This document shows positions 52,892-61,222 of a DNA stretch of 64,000 nucleotides, piece by piece. A model generated the notes under the pieces. It was not told the DNA's origin. It saw only the letters and a program-made list of their open reading frames with translations, and did not search any database. This stretch comes from Sedimenticola hydrogenitrophicus. Its GTDB lineage: Bacteria; Pseudomonadota; Gammaproteobacteria; Chromatiales; Chromatiaceae. The position numbers were made by a program, and so were the translations under genes. The first letter of the stretch is position 1; every line of letters begins with the position of its first letter. The stretch is from contig NZ_JAQGEI010000010.1 in assembly GCF_029017505.1 (NCBI RefSeq), forward strand, positions 62,001-126,000, in the 5' to 3' direction.

Positions 52892-53221
52892 ATGACCGTT
52901 ACGCCGAACCCGGTTCGGCCGTACGCTGAAAGACCCGACAGACAGCGTGTCCTGCTGGTGGATGACGACATCCACAGGCTGGACAGCCTGGCGCTGCTGC
53001 TGCGCGACGAGGGCTACACAGTCGAATAGACAACCGATGGACGAACCTGCCTGGAACGACCGAAGCGTGCGGATATCGATCTGTGGAATCTCAACCTCGC
53101 CATGCCACGGAAAAGCGCAAGCTGCCTCGGCTGCATGAAGAGCCACTTGGCGGTAAGCGAAAAACGTGCGGAATACCGCGAGCAAGCGACCGTATCGATG
53201 GACAACACTGCGGTTCGCTGA
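52892..53221 (+). pseudogene. Response-regulator receiver remnant with in-frame amber stop
   Basis: From the ATG at 52892 (TAAAGG upstream) the frame reads MTVTPNPVRPYAERPD then RVLLVDDDIHRLDSLALLLRDEGYTVE, a clear receiver start with the acidic triad. It is broken by TAG at 53027-53029. The same frame continues with DGRTCLERPKRADIDLWNLNLAMPR, matching the beta-3 region but with Asn or Trp where the phosphoacceptor Asp is expected. It ends at TGA 53219-53221 after unrelated-looking sequence. Both the stop and the lost motif indicate decay. A short 45-residue product from the first ATG is possible but unlikely to function. Confidence 0.75.
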
Positions 53222-53341
53222 GCTCAGCGCATCCCGGAAGTCTGTCGGGGGCCGCCTGTAGCCGGGCCATCTGACTGCTATATTTGAAAGAGCAAACCAT
53301 CGGCCGTTTTTCCTTGCCGACAAGGACCAGGACCCGCACGC

Positions 53342-54130
53342 ATGAACAGGATCAAATCACCCGCCGTGGCCGGCCTCTTCTACCCGGCAGAGGCCGTCGA
53401 ACTTCATCGACAGATCGTGCAATACCTCGCCGCGGCCATCAGCGGGACCGAGCCCGTGCCCAAGGCGCTGATCGCCCCCCATGCCGGCTATATCTACTCT
53501 GGTCCGGTTGCCGGCAGCGCCTATGCCAGGCTGAAACTGGCCGCCTCGCGGATCACCCGGGTGATACTCCTGGCACCGTCACACCGGGTCGCTTTCGCGG
53601 GTATAGCCTACAGCTCGGCCAGCCATTTCCAGACCCCGTTGGGGCTGATTCCGGTCGACCGTGGCGCCCTGGATGAACTGAGCGGGCTGGCGTCGCTGCA
53701 GCTGAATGATCCGGCCTTCGAGGAAGAGCACAGTATCGAGGTCCATCTGCCGTTCCTGCAGGAGACACTGGAGCGGTTCAGCATCGTCCCCCTGCTGGTA
53801 GGCGATGCCACCGCCGAGCAGGTGGCGGAGATCATCGAACGGCTCTGGGGTGGCGACGAGAGCCTGATCGTCATCAGCTCGGACCTCAGCCACTACCTGG
53901 ATTATGACAGTGCGGCGGCAATGGACCGCGAGACCTCCCAGGCCATTGAGGCGCTGCGACCGGAAGCCCTCAACTATCACAGCGCCTGCGGCAGAACCCC
54001 GGTGAGCGGCCTGCTGCTGGCGGCGAAAAAACATGGCCTGAAGGCCCGCACGATCGACCTGCGCAATTCGGGAGACACCGCCGGTTCCCGGGATCGGGTA
54101 GTCGGATACGGGGCCTATGTCTTCTCCTGA
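53342..54130 (+). CDS. amrB: AmmeMemoRadiSam system protein B (Memo-like)
   Basis: A 262-residue member of the MEMO1 family, a dioxygenase-like fold. It has KALIAPHAGYIYSGPVAG (first His), LLAPSHRVAF (second His), EHSIEVHLPFLQ, VISSDLSHYLDYDSA and NYHSACGRTPVSG, where Cys is the third metal ligand seen in human MEMO1. The chemistry in bacteria is not established to my knowledge. It overlaps amrA by 14 bp. The upstream 120 bp after the pseudogene hold its ribosome site. Confidence 0.94.
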   Translation: MNRIKSPAVAGLFYPAEAVELHRQIVQYLAAAISGTEPVPKALIAPHAGYIYSGPVAGSAYARLKLAASRITRVILLAPSHRVAFAGIAYSSASHFQTPLGLIPVDRGALDELSGLASLQLNDPAFEEEHSIEVHLPFLQETLERFSIVPLLVGDATAEQVAEIIERLWGGDESLIVISSDLSHYLDYDSAAAMDRETSQAIEALRPEALNYHSACGRTPVSGLLLAAKKHGLKARTIDLRNSGDTAGSRDRVVGYGAYVFS

Positions 54131-54698
54131 TACCGACCCCCCCCCACTCTGCGATAAAGACAGGAAAACGCTCCTGTCGCTTGCCGAACAATCCATCCGC
54201 TACGGATTGCAGCATCATCACCCGCTGCCGGTGGACAGCGCCGCCTACCCACCCCCGCTGCAGGAGCCGCGTGCCTCCTTCGTCACCCTGCTGTTGCAGG
54301 GACAGCTGCGCGGCTGCATCGGCCACCTGGAGGCGACCCAGGCGACCGTTCTGGATGTGGTGGCCAACGCCTACTCGGCGGCGTTTGAGGACCCGCGGTT
54401 TGCTGCACTCTGCGCCGCCGAACTGCCCCAACTGGAGATCCATATTTCCCTGTTGACGCCGGCATACCCGCTGACCGTCGCCTCCGAGGAGGAGCTGGTC
54501 GGCATGCTGCACCCCGGGGAAGACGGCCTCATCCTGGAGGAGGATCTGCATCGCGGCACCTTTCTCCCGTCCGTATGGAAACAGCTGCCGGAGCCACGGG
54601 AATTCGTCAGACAACTGAAGCTCAAGGCCGGCCTGCCGGCCGGTTACTGGTCGGAAAAAATGCGCGTCTCGCGCTATACCACCGAATCCTTTCCCTGA
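54117..54698 (+). CDS. amrA: AmmeMemoRadiSam system protein A (AMMECR1-like)
   Basis: A 193-residue AMMECR1-domain protein. The signature LRGCIGHLEA lies near residue 63. ASFVTLLLQGQ precedes it, and AFEDPRFAAL, LEIHISLLTP and GLILEEDLHRGTFLPSVWKQL follow. The start overlaps the end of amrB by 14 bp, implying coupled translation. Together with AmrS it forms the three-part system named for AMMECR1, Memo and radical SAM; no catalytic role for this subunit is known to me. Confidence 0.94.
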   Translation: MSSPDTDPPPLCDKDRKTLLSLAEQSIRYGLQHHHPLPVDSAAYPPPLQEPRASFVTLLLQGQLRGCIGHLEATQATVLDVVANAYSAAFEDPRFAALCAAELPQLEIHISLLTPAYPLTVASEEELVGMLHPGEDGLILEEDLHRGTFLPSVWKQLPEPREFVRQLKLKAGLPAGYWSEKMRVSRYTTESFP

Positions 54699-54720
54699 TG
54701 CCCTGCGCCGGCAGTAGCCA

Positions 54721-54769
54721 TGGTGCGGAGTGGTACAGGAATGTACCGTTTACGGACCTGAGGATGGCA
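54721..54769 (+). repeat. Short dispersed repeat, family C
   Basis: GGTGCGGAGTGGTACAGGAA followed by TGTACCG, TTACGGACC and GAGGATGGCATG. It matches the copies at 35571-35619 and inside the 34842 element. It lies just after amrA. Confidence 0.5.
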
Positions 54770-54835
54770 TGCGCTGTCGCTTATCCACCCTACGTCTGTT
54801 GCCTCTTCGCGATTGAAGTCGCCGCGTGGCGGAGG

Positions 54836-55756
54836 TTATTTTCCGACCCGGCAGGCGCCGACCGATCCCGGCAGGCACTGCGCGCCGTCGATCCAGATGG
54901 CGTTATCCAGGCGCACCTGCTGCAGTTTCGCGCCGCCGAGATTGGCACCCGTGAGATCGGCAAAACTGAGATCCGCCTCGCTCAGGTCCGCATAGGAGAG
55001 ATCGGCGTTTCTCAGGGAGGCCCCCTTCATCAGGGCACGCTTCAGTTCCGCATAGCTCAGGTCGGACCCGGACAGATCGACATATTGCATGTCACTGTCA
55101 TTCAGTTTACTGCCCGACAGTCCGGCCTGACGAAGCAGGCTATTGTTCAGCAGCGCGCGATCCAGCTCGGCGGCACCCAGCTGTACACCTTCCAGTTTAC
55201 AGTTACGCCAGTTGACCCCGGGGGCCGGTTGGGCGCTGCAGTCCGGATCAGGGATCGGCTCAGGCGCCCCCAGATAGAGCCCAAAACCAACCGCCAGCAC
55301 CACCAGGACACCGACCACTCCCATGGCGGTCACGGGCAACGGCTTTTTACGCCGCCGCTCAAGCAGATCGGTCTTGGCCTGGCGATGGTGCTGCATGATT
55401 TCCAGTTCAGCCTGGCGACGCTCGCCCTTTCTGCGCTTTTTGAATTCCGCATCATCGCCGCTGACTCTGCGCTCACGGCCATTGCGCTCATCCTCGCGCA
55501 GACGCGATGCGATCAGCAGATCCGTTTCACCATTCGCCAGCGCCTTCCTGATTTCCGGGGGGATAACCTCCGGTACCTGGGAGACGGGACGCCACTGTTT
55601 CCGGTCGTTGCTTACCTGATCCTCCAGGGTGACCCGCCCGAGCAGGACGAAACGCCGCACGCCACCACAGGGGTAGGGCCCCTTGATCTGGCCATTACGG
55701 CGGATATACCAGAGGTTCCGCTTTTGCGATTCGATCTCTTTATCTGTCTCTGTCAT
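54836..55756 (-). CDS. GYF_2-like / pentapeptide-repeat membrane protein
   Basis: From the ATG at 55756 (MTETDKEIESQKRNLWYIRR) about 306 residues; the frame is open to 55801. Residues about 12-70 resemble the GYF_2/DUF4339 module (LWYIRRNGQIKGPY). A charged segment rich in Arg/Lys/Glu follows. One membrane span (AMGVVGVLVVLAVGFGLYLG) precedes a periplasmic pentapeptide-repeat stretch (LNNSLLRQAGLSGSKLNDSD, then repeated A-D-L-S-x units). Four Cys lie in the periplasmic part. The family is involved in unknown envelope functions; a role is not assigned. A family-A repeat begins about 45 bp upstream. Confidence 0.85.
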   Translation of the reverse strand: MTETDKEIESQKRNLWYIRRNGQIKGPYPCGGVRRFVLLGRVTLEDQVSNDRKQWRPVSQVPEVIPPEIRKALANGETDLLIASRLREDERNGRERRVSGDDAEFKKRRKGERRQAELEIMQHHRQAKTDLLERRRKKPLPVTAMGVVGVLVVLAVGFGLYLGAPEPIPDPDCSAQPAPGVNWRNCKLEGVQLGAAELDRALLNNSLLRQAGLSGSKLNDSDMQYVDLSGSDLSYAELKRALMKGASLRNADLSYADLSEADLSFADLTGANLGGAKLQQVRLDNAIWIDGAQCLPGSVGACRVGK

Positions 55757-55800
55757 AGGGTCTCTGCACTGCCGATCGCCGATACACGCGGTTCCAGACA

Positions 55801-56002
55801 AACTACTCAGCCGGTCTGTGAGTGATTGGCCTGCCTTGTTGGCCGATCTTGATGGCGCCTCGAATCCGGCCCTTTTTTCAGATCAAGCCTGCCCTTGTTT
55901 GAGCGAAGCGAGTTTGGGCAGGCGCTGAAAAAGGGGCCGGATTCGAGGATACAAGCCATCGTGTGAGGCCGGCAAGACAGGCCAATCACCCCGTGAGTAG
56001 TT
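55801..56002. repeat. Palindromic interspersed element, family A copy 2
   Basis: The inverse of the element at 1435-1654, with over 80% of positions recognisably shared, including TGAGTGATTGGCCTGCCTTG, GCGCCTCGAATCCGG and GGGCAGGCGCTGAAAAAGG. The ends are ACTACTC and GAGTAGT. It occupies the divergent promoter region between the pentapeptide gene and fliK. Confidence 0.8.
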
Positions 56003-56074
56003 ACCCGTGTTCAATCTATCGACCAGCCGGTCGATAAACTAAAATACCATCAGGCCTTTATACCGAACATTACC

Positions 56075-57385
56075 ATGCAAATCACGGACCCAATCTCCAA
56101 TCCCCGGCTTTTTATCGAGCAGACCAAGGCCGATGCGCTCCAGCAGCTGCAGCCCGGGCAAGTGGTGCGTGCGGTGGTGGAGGCGCCGGTGGACAAAGGC
56201 GTCGCCCAGCTCAATATCGGCGGCGTGAAATTGCCGGTCAAAACCGGCCTGCGACTGGAGGTCGGCCAGCAGCTGGTCCTGGCTGTGGTGAAGAGCGGCC
56301 GTGCGCCGGAATTGCGGGTGGTCAGGGAAACCACCCCTGCCATTACCCGCACCCTGGCGCTGAAAGACATCCTCCCCAGACAGCTGCCGCTGATCCAGCT
56401 CCTTGATTCGCTGAAGTCCCTGGCATCATTGCCGCAGACATCGGTGAACGGCGCTGGTCCGGAAACTGGCCCGGCACCGGCCGCTGCCAAGGAGCAGCCG
56501 CTGGCCAGCCTGATCCGGCAACTGTCACAACAGATGACGACGGACAAGCCGGCGGGATCCACGCCCCTTGAACGCAACCTGCAACTCCTGGTCGATGCCT
56601 TGCGGGGGCAACCCGGACAAGCCGTGCGGGGAAACAACGATAGCAGCACAGGCGTGCTGGCAAGGCAGATAAACCGGCTGATCAACCAGTTGCTGCCCGG
56701 CGGCACGCCGGTCAGCGGAGCGGCCATCCGCCAATCGCTGACAGAGTCCGGCCTGTTCCTGGAGGCCCATCTGCTCAACCGGCAATCGACAGGCAATGAC
56801 TTCAAGGAGCATCTGCTGCGGCTACTGCAGGCACTGCAACCGTTGCAGGCGGCCCCCACCGGTGACCCCGCCGGCAAGGCGGCCGATCCCGGCACCACCC
56901 TGCAGCTCCTGGCGGCACGGCTGTTCGCCGAGCTGCAGCACCAGGCGGAGGGGGCGCTGGCCCGCGTCCAATTGCATCAGCTCGCCTCGCTGCCCCAGGA
57001 TGAGAACAGCCACAAACAGCTCTGGCAGTTCGAGCTGCCCATCGCCCACCCCGAGGGACATGACGAATTTCTTATCCAGTTTGAACGGGAGGCCAGACCG
57101 GCCGCAGAGGCGGGTGATCGCTGGTCGGTGATGCTCAATTTCAACATCCCCCCCACCGGCCCGGTCCGCGCGCGGCTCAGTCTGATTGCGGACGAGATAT
57201 CGAGTCACTTCACCGCGGAGGATGTCGAAGGGGCATGCCGGATCGAACAGCTGCTGCCGACACTGTACGAGGCGTTCTCCCGGGCGGGCCTGAAGGTCGG
57301 CAAACTCACCGCCGCTCAGGGGGTTGCCGTCAGCCGGCCGGATCAGCCGGTCACCCCGCTGCCGCTGCTGGATGAACGGGCATGA
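56075..57385 (+). CDS. fliK: Flagellar hook-length control protein FliK-like
   Basis: A 436-residue protein. The N-terminal half is Gln/Leu/Pro rich (QLQPGQVVRAVVEAPVDKG). The C-terminal domain (about residues 300-420) matches the FliK C-terminal fold with HKQLWQFELPIAHPEGHDEF, WSVMLNFNIPPTGPVRARLSL and LLPTLYEAFSRAGLKVGKL. FliK measures hook length and switches export specificity through FlhB. This is supported by the next gene, which encodes a FlhB C-terminal-domain homologue and overlaps by 4 bp. Confidence 0.85.
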   Translation: MQITDPISNPRLFIEQTKADALQQLQPGQVVRAVVEAPVDKGVAQLNIGGVKLPVKTGLRLEVGQQLVLAVVKSGRAPELRVVRETTPAITRTLALKDILPRQLPLIQLLDSLKSLASLPQTSVNGAGPETGPAPAAAKEQPLASLIRQLSQQMTTDKPAGSTPLERNLQLLVDALRGQPGQAVRGNNDSSTGVLARQINRLINQLLPGGTPVSGAAIRQSLTESGLFLEAHLLNRQSTGNDFKEHLLRLLQALQPLQAAPTGDPAGKAADPGTTLQLLAARLFAELQHQAEGALARVQLHQLASLPQDENSHKQLWQFELPIAHPEGHDEFLIQFEREARPAAEAGDRWSVMLNFNIPPTGPVRARLSLIADEISSHFTAEDVEGACRIEQLLPTLYEAFSRAGLKVGKLTAAQGVAVSRPDQPVTPLPLLDERA

Positions 57386-57672
57386 GCGAGACTTACGACC
57401 AGCCCCCCGACGTCGCCATCGCCCTGCTCTATGACGGGGAGAATACGCCGCGTATTACGGCCAAGGGAGAGGGAAAGCTGGCGGAACAGATATTTCTTCT
57501 GGCTCGGGAGCATGGGATACCGTTGGAAAACGACCCCCAGCTGGCGGCCATTCTTGCGCAGATCCCACTCGGGGACGAGATCCCCGAATCGCTCTATCGG
57601 GCGATTGCCGAAGTCATCGCCTTCGCCTATCTGGTCTCCGGGAAGAGGCCGCCGGGATTCCGCGAGGAGTAG
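57382..57672 (+). CDS. Stand-alone FlhB C-terminal-domain protein
   Basis: A 96-residue cytosolic protein homologous to the C-terminal (FlhB-CC) part of the export-switch protein FlhB. PPDVAIALLYDGENTPRITAKGEGKLAEQIFLLAREHGIPLENDPQLAAIL matches the region after the NPTH cleavage site, but NPTH itself is absent. Such proteins (YlqH/FhlB-type) can substitute for the FlhB C-domain. Coupled to fliK by a 4-bp overlap (ATGA). Confidence 0.88.
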   Translation: MSETYDQPPDVAIALLYDGENTPRITAKGEGKLAEQIFLLAREHGIPLENDPQLAAILAQIPLGDEIPESLYRAIAEVIAFAYLVSGKRPPGFREE

Positions 57673-57685
57673 CCGGAGAGCATGA

Positions 57686-58117
57686 TCAGCGCGGCCCGCG
57701 CTGGTTGCGGTCGTCGCTCTCGTTCTGCTCCTGCTTGTCAACCGCCTTCTGCTCGGCCGAACGAAAACGGTCCATCACCTTGCCCAGGGCCTGGGTACGC
57801 ACATGTTTCTGCTGCCACTGCTCCTTGCGGTTGACGCATTCGCTTTTGCTTGCCAGCACCACCCTTTCCTGCTCTTTAATGGCGCGATCCAGTTTTTCCA
57901 GAAACACCCGGTACTCCTGCATCTGCTTGGCCGACATGCCCTGGCGCGCGGTGGTCTCAAAGCGTTCCAGATACTCGCTGTGATAACGTTTCAGATCGCC
58001 CAGCTTCGCTTCCTGGTCGCGCACGCGGCGTTGGGAATCACCCAGTTCGCGCGCCGCCTCGCTCTCCCTGGTCTGGGCGACTCGCTGCACCGGTTGTAAT
58101 CTTTTCGAGGGGACCAT
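57686..58117 (-). CDS. fliJ: Flagellar export chaperone FliJ
   Basis: A 143-residue, almost fully coiled-coil protein (RLQPVQRVAQTRESEAARELGDSQRRVRDQEAKLGDLKRYHSEY). This fits FliJ, which sits in the FliI ring and connects to FlhA. The tail is Gln/Arg rich. It lies 72 bp downstream of fliI in the standard order and is convergent with the FlhB-like gene. Confidence 0.88.
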   Translation of the reverse strand: MVPSKRLQPVQRVAQTRESEAARELGDSQRRVRDQEAKLGDLKRYHSEYLERFETTARQGMSAKQMQEYRVFLEKLDRAIKEQERVVLASKSECVNRKEQWQQKHVRTQALGKVMDRFRSAEQKAVDKQEQNESDDRNQRGPR

Positions 58118-58189
58118 GCTTGTTCTTCTCCAGGCTGTCCGGGCGTGCCGGATCTGTTGTTATTAAGGTCTCACTATTCCGCATGTTTC

Positions 58190-59536
58190 TCAAGAAAAGA
58201 GTGTCATCAACTCGGACAGGCTCTCATCCCGGGAAACCGGTGTGTTCATGTTCTGGCGTAAAAATTGTTCCAGTTCGGGGATGGCGTCGATGGCCGCATC
58301 GATCCGCTCATCACTCCCGCGTTCGTAGGCGCCCACATTGATCAGGTCCTGATTCTGGCGATACAGGGAGTAGAGATGCTTGAAGGCACGAGCCGCGTCC
58401 TGGTGATCCTTGTCGGTGATGTCGTTCATGGCACGGCTGATCGACGCCTCGATATCGATCGCCGGATAGTGTCCGCTCTCGGCCAGTCGCCGGGAAAGCA
58501 CGATATGCCCATCCAGGATGGCGCGGGCGGCATCGGCAATCGGATCATTCTGATCGTCGCCCTCGGCCAGCACGGTATAGAAGGCGGTGATGGAACCACC
58601 TCCCTTGTCGCCGTTGCCGGCGCGCTCCACCAGTTGCGGCAGCTTGGCGAACACCGACGGGGGGTAGCCCTTGGTGGCCGGTGGTTCGTTGATCGCCAGG
58701 GCGATCTCCCGCTGTGCCTGGGCAAAGCGGGTCAGGGAGTCCATCAGCAGCAGCACATGCTTCCCCTGATCGCGAAAATGTTCCGCGATACTGGTGGCCA
58801 GCATGGCGCCGTGCATGCGCCTGAGCGGGGTGTTGTCCGCCGGGACGGCCACCACCACGGCGCGGGCCATGCCCGCCTCGCCGAGGATATTTTCGACAAA
58901 CTCCTTCACCTCGCGGCCGCGTTCGCCAATCAGCCCGACCACGGTGATATCGGCATCGGTGTACTTGGTCATCATCCCCAGCAGCACGCTCTTGCCGACA
59001 CCGGAACCGGCGAACAGTCCCAGCCGCTGGCCGCGGCCGACGCTCAGCAAGGCGTTGATCGCCCGCACGCCCACATCCAACGGTTTGCGGATCGGCGTCC
59101 TGGAGAGCGGGTTGAACACCTTGCCGGTGAGCGGCCGGCGCTCCACCGCATGCAGACGCCCCTTGCCGTCCAGCGGCCGCCCGGCCCCGTCCAGTACACG
59201 GCCCAGCAGGTGATCCCCCACCACCGCCTCGCAGACCCGGCCGGTGGGCACCACCCGCGCGTCCTGCTCCAAGCCCCGGATATCCCCTGTGGGCATCAGG
59301 TAGAGGCTTTCGCCGGCAAAGCCCACCACCTCGGATTCGATACGTTCACCACTGCTGCTGATGACGTCACACTGGCCGCCGATGGCGGCGCGACAGCCCA
59401 CCGCTTCCAGGGTCAGGCCGATCATGCGGGTGATCTTGCCCTCGACCACCAGCCCGCGGTCCTCGCCCACCCGCTGATGGCAGCTGCGCAGGCGCTCTTT
59501 CCAGATCCGGCTGCGATCGGATTCCGGCAGACTCAT
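58190..59536 (-). CDS. fliI: Flagellum-specific ATP synthase FliI
   Basis: A 448-residue hexameric export ATPase. Walker A is [77 protein letters not shown] and the C-terminal helical region match FliI rather than F1-beta. It powers loading of flagellar substrates with FliH and FliJ. It overlaps fliH by 4 bp. Confidence 0.96.
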   Translation of the reverse strand: MSLPESDRSRIWKERLRSCHQRVGEDRGLVVEGKITRMIGLTLEAVGCRAAIGGQCDVISSSGERIESEVVGFAGESLYLMPTGDIRGLEQDARVVPTGRVCEAVVGDHLLGRVLDGAGRPLDGKGRLHAVERRPLTGKVFNPLSRTPIRKPLDVGVRAINALLSVGRGQRLGLFAGSGVGKSVLLGMMTKYTDADITVVGLIGERGREVKEFVENILGEAGMARAVVVAVPADNTPLRRMHGAMLATSIAEHFRDQGKHVLLLMDSLTRFAQAQREIALAINEPPATKGYPPSVFAKLPQLVERAGNGDKGGGSITAFYTVLAEGDDQNDPIADAARAILDGHIVLSRRLAESGHYPAIDIEASISRAMNDITDKDHQDAARAFKHLYSLYRQNQDLINVGAYERGSDERIDAAIDAIPELEQFLRQNMNTPVSRDESLSELMTLFS

Positions 59537-60231
59537 CGTTCCCTGCCACCCGACAGCGCCCCGTCCTCATCCCGATCGCCGCCCATGATCCGGGCGATCA
59601 TGGCGGTGAGCCGTGACTCCAGGGTGGCATCGATCTGTGAGGTTTCGGTGACGACCCGGCAGCCACCCCGGGCCAGCACCGGATCCTCAACAATCTTCCA
59701 GCTCTGTTCCCGGTCGCTCATGTCGTAGATCTCCCGCACCAGCCGGGCATCCTCCGGGTGCAGTTGCACCCGGATATTGCGTGACGAAACCGGCAGAATG
59801 GAGAGGGATTCCCGGACGATCCCGATGATGTGGCTCGGCTCCAGTTTGATTTCACGCCGCACCAGCTGACGCACCATGGCGATCACCAGCTCGACCAGTT
59901 CCCGCTCCACCTGTTCATCGAGCTCCTCAAGCGGGGTCTCCAGGGTCGCCATCAACGACTCGATATTCCGGATCACCTGGCCGATGCGCTGTTGCCCTTT
60001 CTCCAGCGCCTCCTTGTGGCCGTAGGCAAAACCCTCTTTTTTACCGAGTTCAAACCCCTCCTGATAGGCATCTTTCTGCAGCTGCTCCAGCTGTTCGGCG
60101 GTCAGCATGGAGCCGGAAGAGCGCATCTTGACCACGCTCTTCTCCTCTTTCCGACCCATGTTGGGAGGCAACCAGGTCTGGGCCTCGCCGGCATCGTCTC
60201 CGGAAAGTACCTTAGATGAACTCTTCTCCAC
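59533..60231 (-). CDS. fliH: Flagellar assembly protein FliH
   Basis: A regulator of FliI. I chose the GTG at 60231 because GGAGGT lies just upstream; the frame is open to 60261 but that part overlaps fliG further. The sequence has [25 protein letters not shown] (the repeated GxxxG helix of FliH), then LIRREIKL-type and [13 protein letters not shown] segments of the C-terminal domain. About 232 residues. It overlaps the fliG 3' end by 20 bp. Confidence 0.9.
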   Translation of the reverse strand: MEKSSSKVLSGDDAGEAQTWLPPNMGRKEEKSVVKMRSSGSMLTAEQLEQLQKDAYQEGFELGKKEGFAYGHKEALEKGQQRIGQVIRNIESLMATLETPLEELDEQVERELVELVIAMVRQLVRREIKLEPSHIIGIVRESLSILPVSSRNIRVQLHPEDARLVREIYDMSDREQSWKIVEDPVLARGGCRVVTETSQIDATLESRLTAMIARIMGGDRDEDGALSGGRER

Positions 60232-61222
60232 CGCTACCTCCAAGCATGATTTCTCCGGCATCCGCCAGACGGCGAGCGACAGTCAGGATCTCTTTCTGGG
60301 CCGCTTCCACGTCGCTCAGTCGAACCGGAGGCGCCGCCTCCAGATCGTCCCGCAGCATCTCGGCAGCACGTTTCGACATGTTCTTGAATATCTTCTCCTT
60401 GAGCCCTTCATCCGCCCCGCGCAGTGCCAGCAGCAGCTGATCGGAGGCGACCTCGCGCAACAGGGTCTGGATACCGCGGTCATCCACATCGATCAGGTTA
60501 TCGAATACGAACATGTTGTCCTGGATCTCCTGGGCGATTTCCGGATCGGCCCCGGCAACGTGTTCCATGATGTTGCTCTCGATACTGCCTTCGATCAGGT
60601 TGAGGATATTGGCCGCGGTCTTGATGCCACCCAGGCTCGATGACTTGACATTGGAGGCGCCGGAAAACTGCTTCTCCAGGATCTCATCCAGCTCCTGCAG
60701 CGCGGCGGGCTGGATGCCATCCAGGGTGGCGATACGCATAACGATATCGGGCCTGACCCGCTCGGGAAACTCAGACAGCACCGCGGCCGCCTGATCGGAA
60801 TCGAGAAACGACAGCACAATGGCGATAATCTGCGGATGTTCAAGCCGGATCAGTTCCGCCACCGAGCGCGGATCCATCCACTTCAGCTGCTCCAGTCCCT
60901 TGCTGTTGCGGCCCAGCAGGATGCGGTCGATCACGCCTCCCGCCTTTTCCTTGCCCAGAGCGTTGGTCAGGACATTGCGGATATACTCATCCGAGTCCAT
61001 ACCCAGCGAGGTCTGGCTGCGCAGGGTATCGACGAACGAGTGCATCACCGTTTCCATCTTGCTGGTGCTGACATTGTTCATGTTGGCCATGGCCAACCCC
61101 AGCTCCTGAACCTCCTTGGGGCCCATGTGGGAGAGTATCGAGGCGGCATCCTTCTCGCCCAGCGCCAGCATCAGGATGGCTGCCCGCTCCACCCCGGAAA
61201 TTTTTGTCTCATCTGCCGCCAT
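60212..61222 (-). CDS. fliG: Flagellar motor switch protein FliG
   Basis: A 336-residue C-ring protein transmitting torque. It has VERAAILMLALGEKDAASILSHMGPKEV at the N-terminus, EHPQIIAIVLSFLDSDQAAAVLSEFPERVRPDIVMRIA in the middle armadillo region (EHPQ motif), and the C-terminal charged helix MFVFDNLIDVDDRGIQTLLREV with LLALRGADEGLKEKIFKNMSKRAAEMLRDDL, which contacts the stator. The start overlaps fliF by 14 bp. Confidence 0.97.
   Translation of the reverse strand: MAADETKISGVERAAILMLALGEKDAASILSHMGPKEVQELGLAMANMNNVSTSKMETVMHSFVDTLRSQTSLGMDSDEYIRNVLTNALGKEKAGGVIDRILLGRNSKGLEQLKWMDPRSVAELIRLEHPQIIAIVLSFLDSDQAAAVLSEFPERVRPDIVMRIATLDGIQPAALQELDEILEKQFSGASNVKSSSLGGIKTAANILNLIEGSIESNIMEHVAGADPEIAQEIQDNMFVFDNLIDVDDRGIQTLLREVASDQLLLALRGADEGLKEKIFKNMSKRAAEMLRDDLEAAPPVRLSDVEAAQKEILTVARRLADAGEIMLGGSGGEEFI

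Noticed and set aside
58265-59728. 487-codon open frame opposite fliI/fliH
   Set aside because: Shadow of the conserved fliI sequence, His/Gln rich, no motif.
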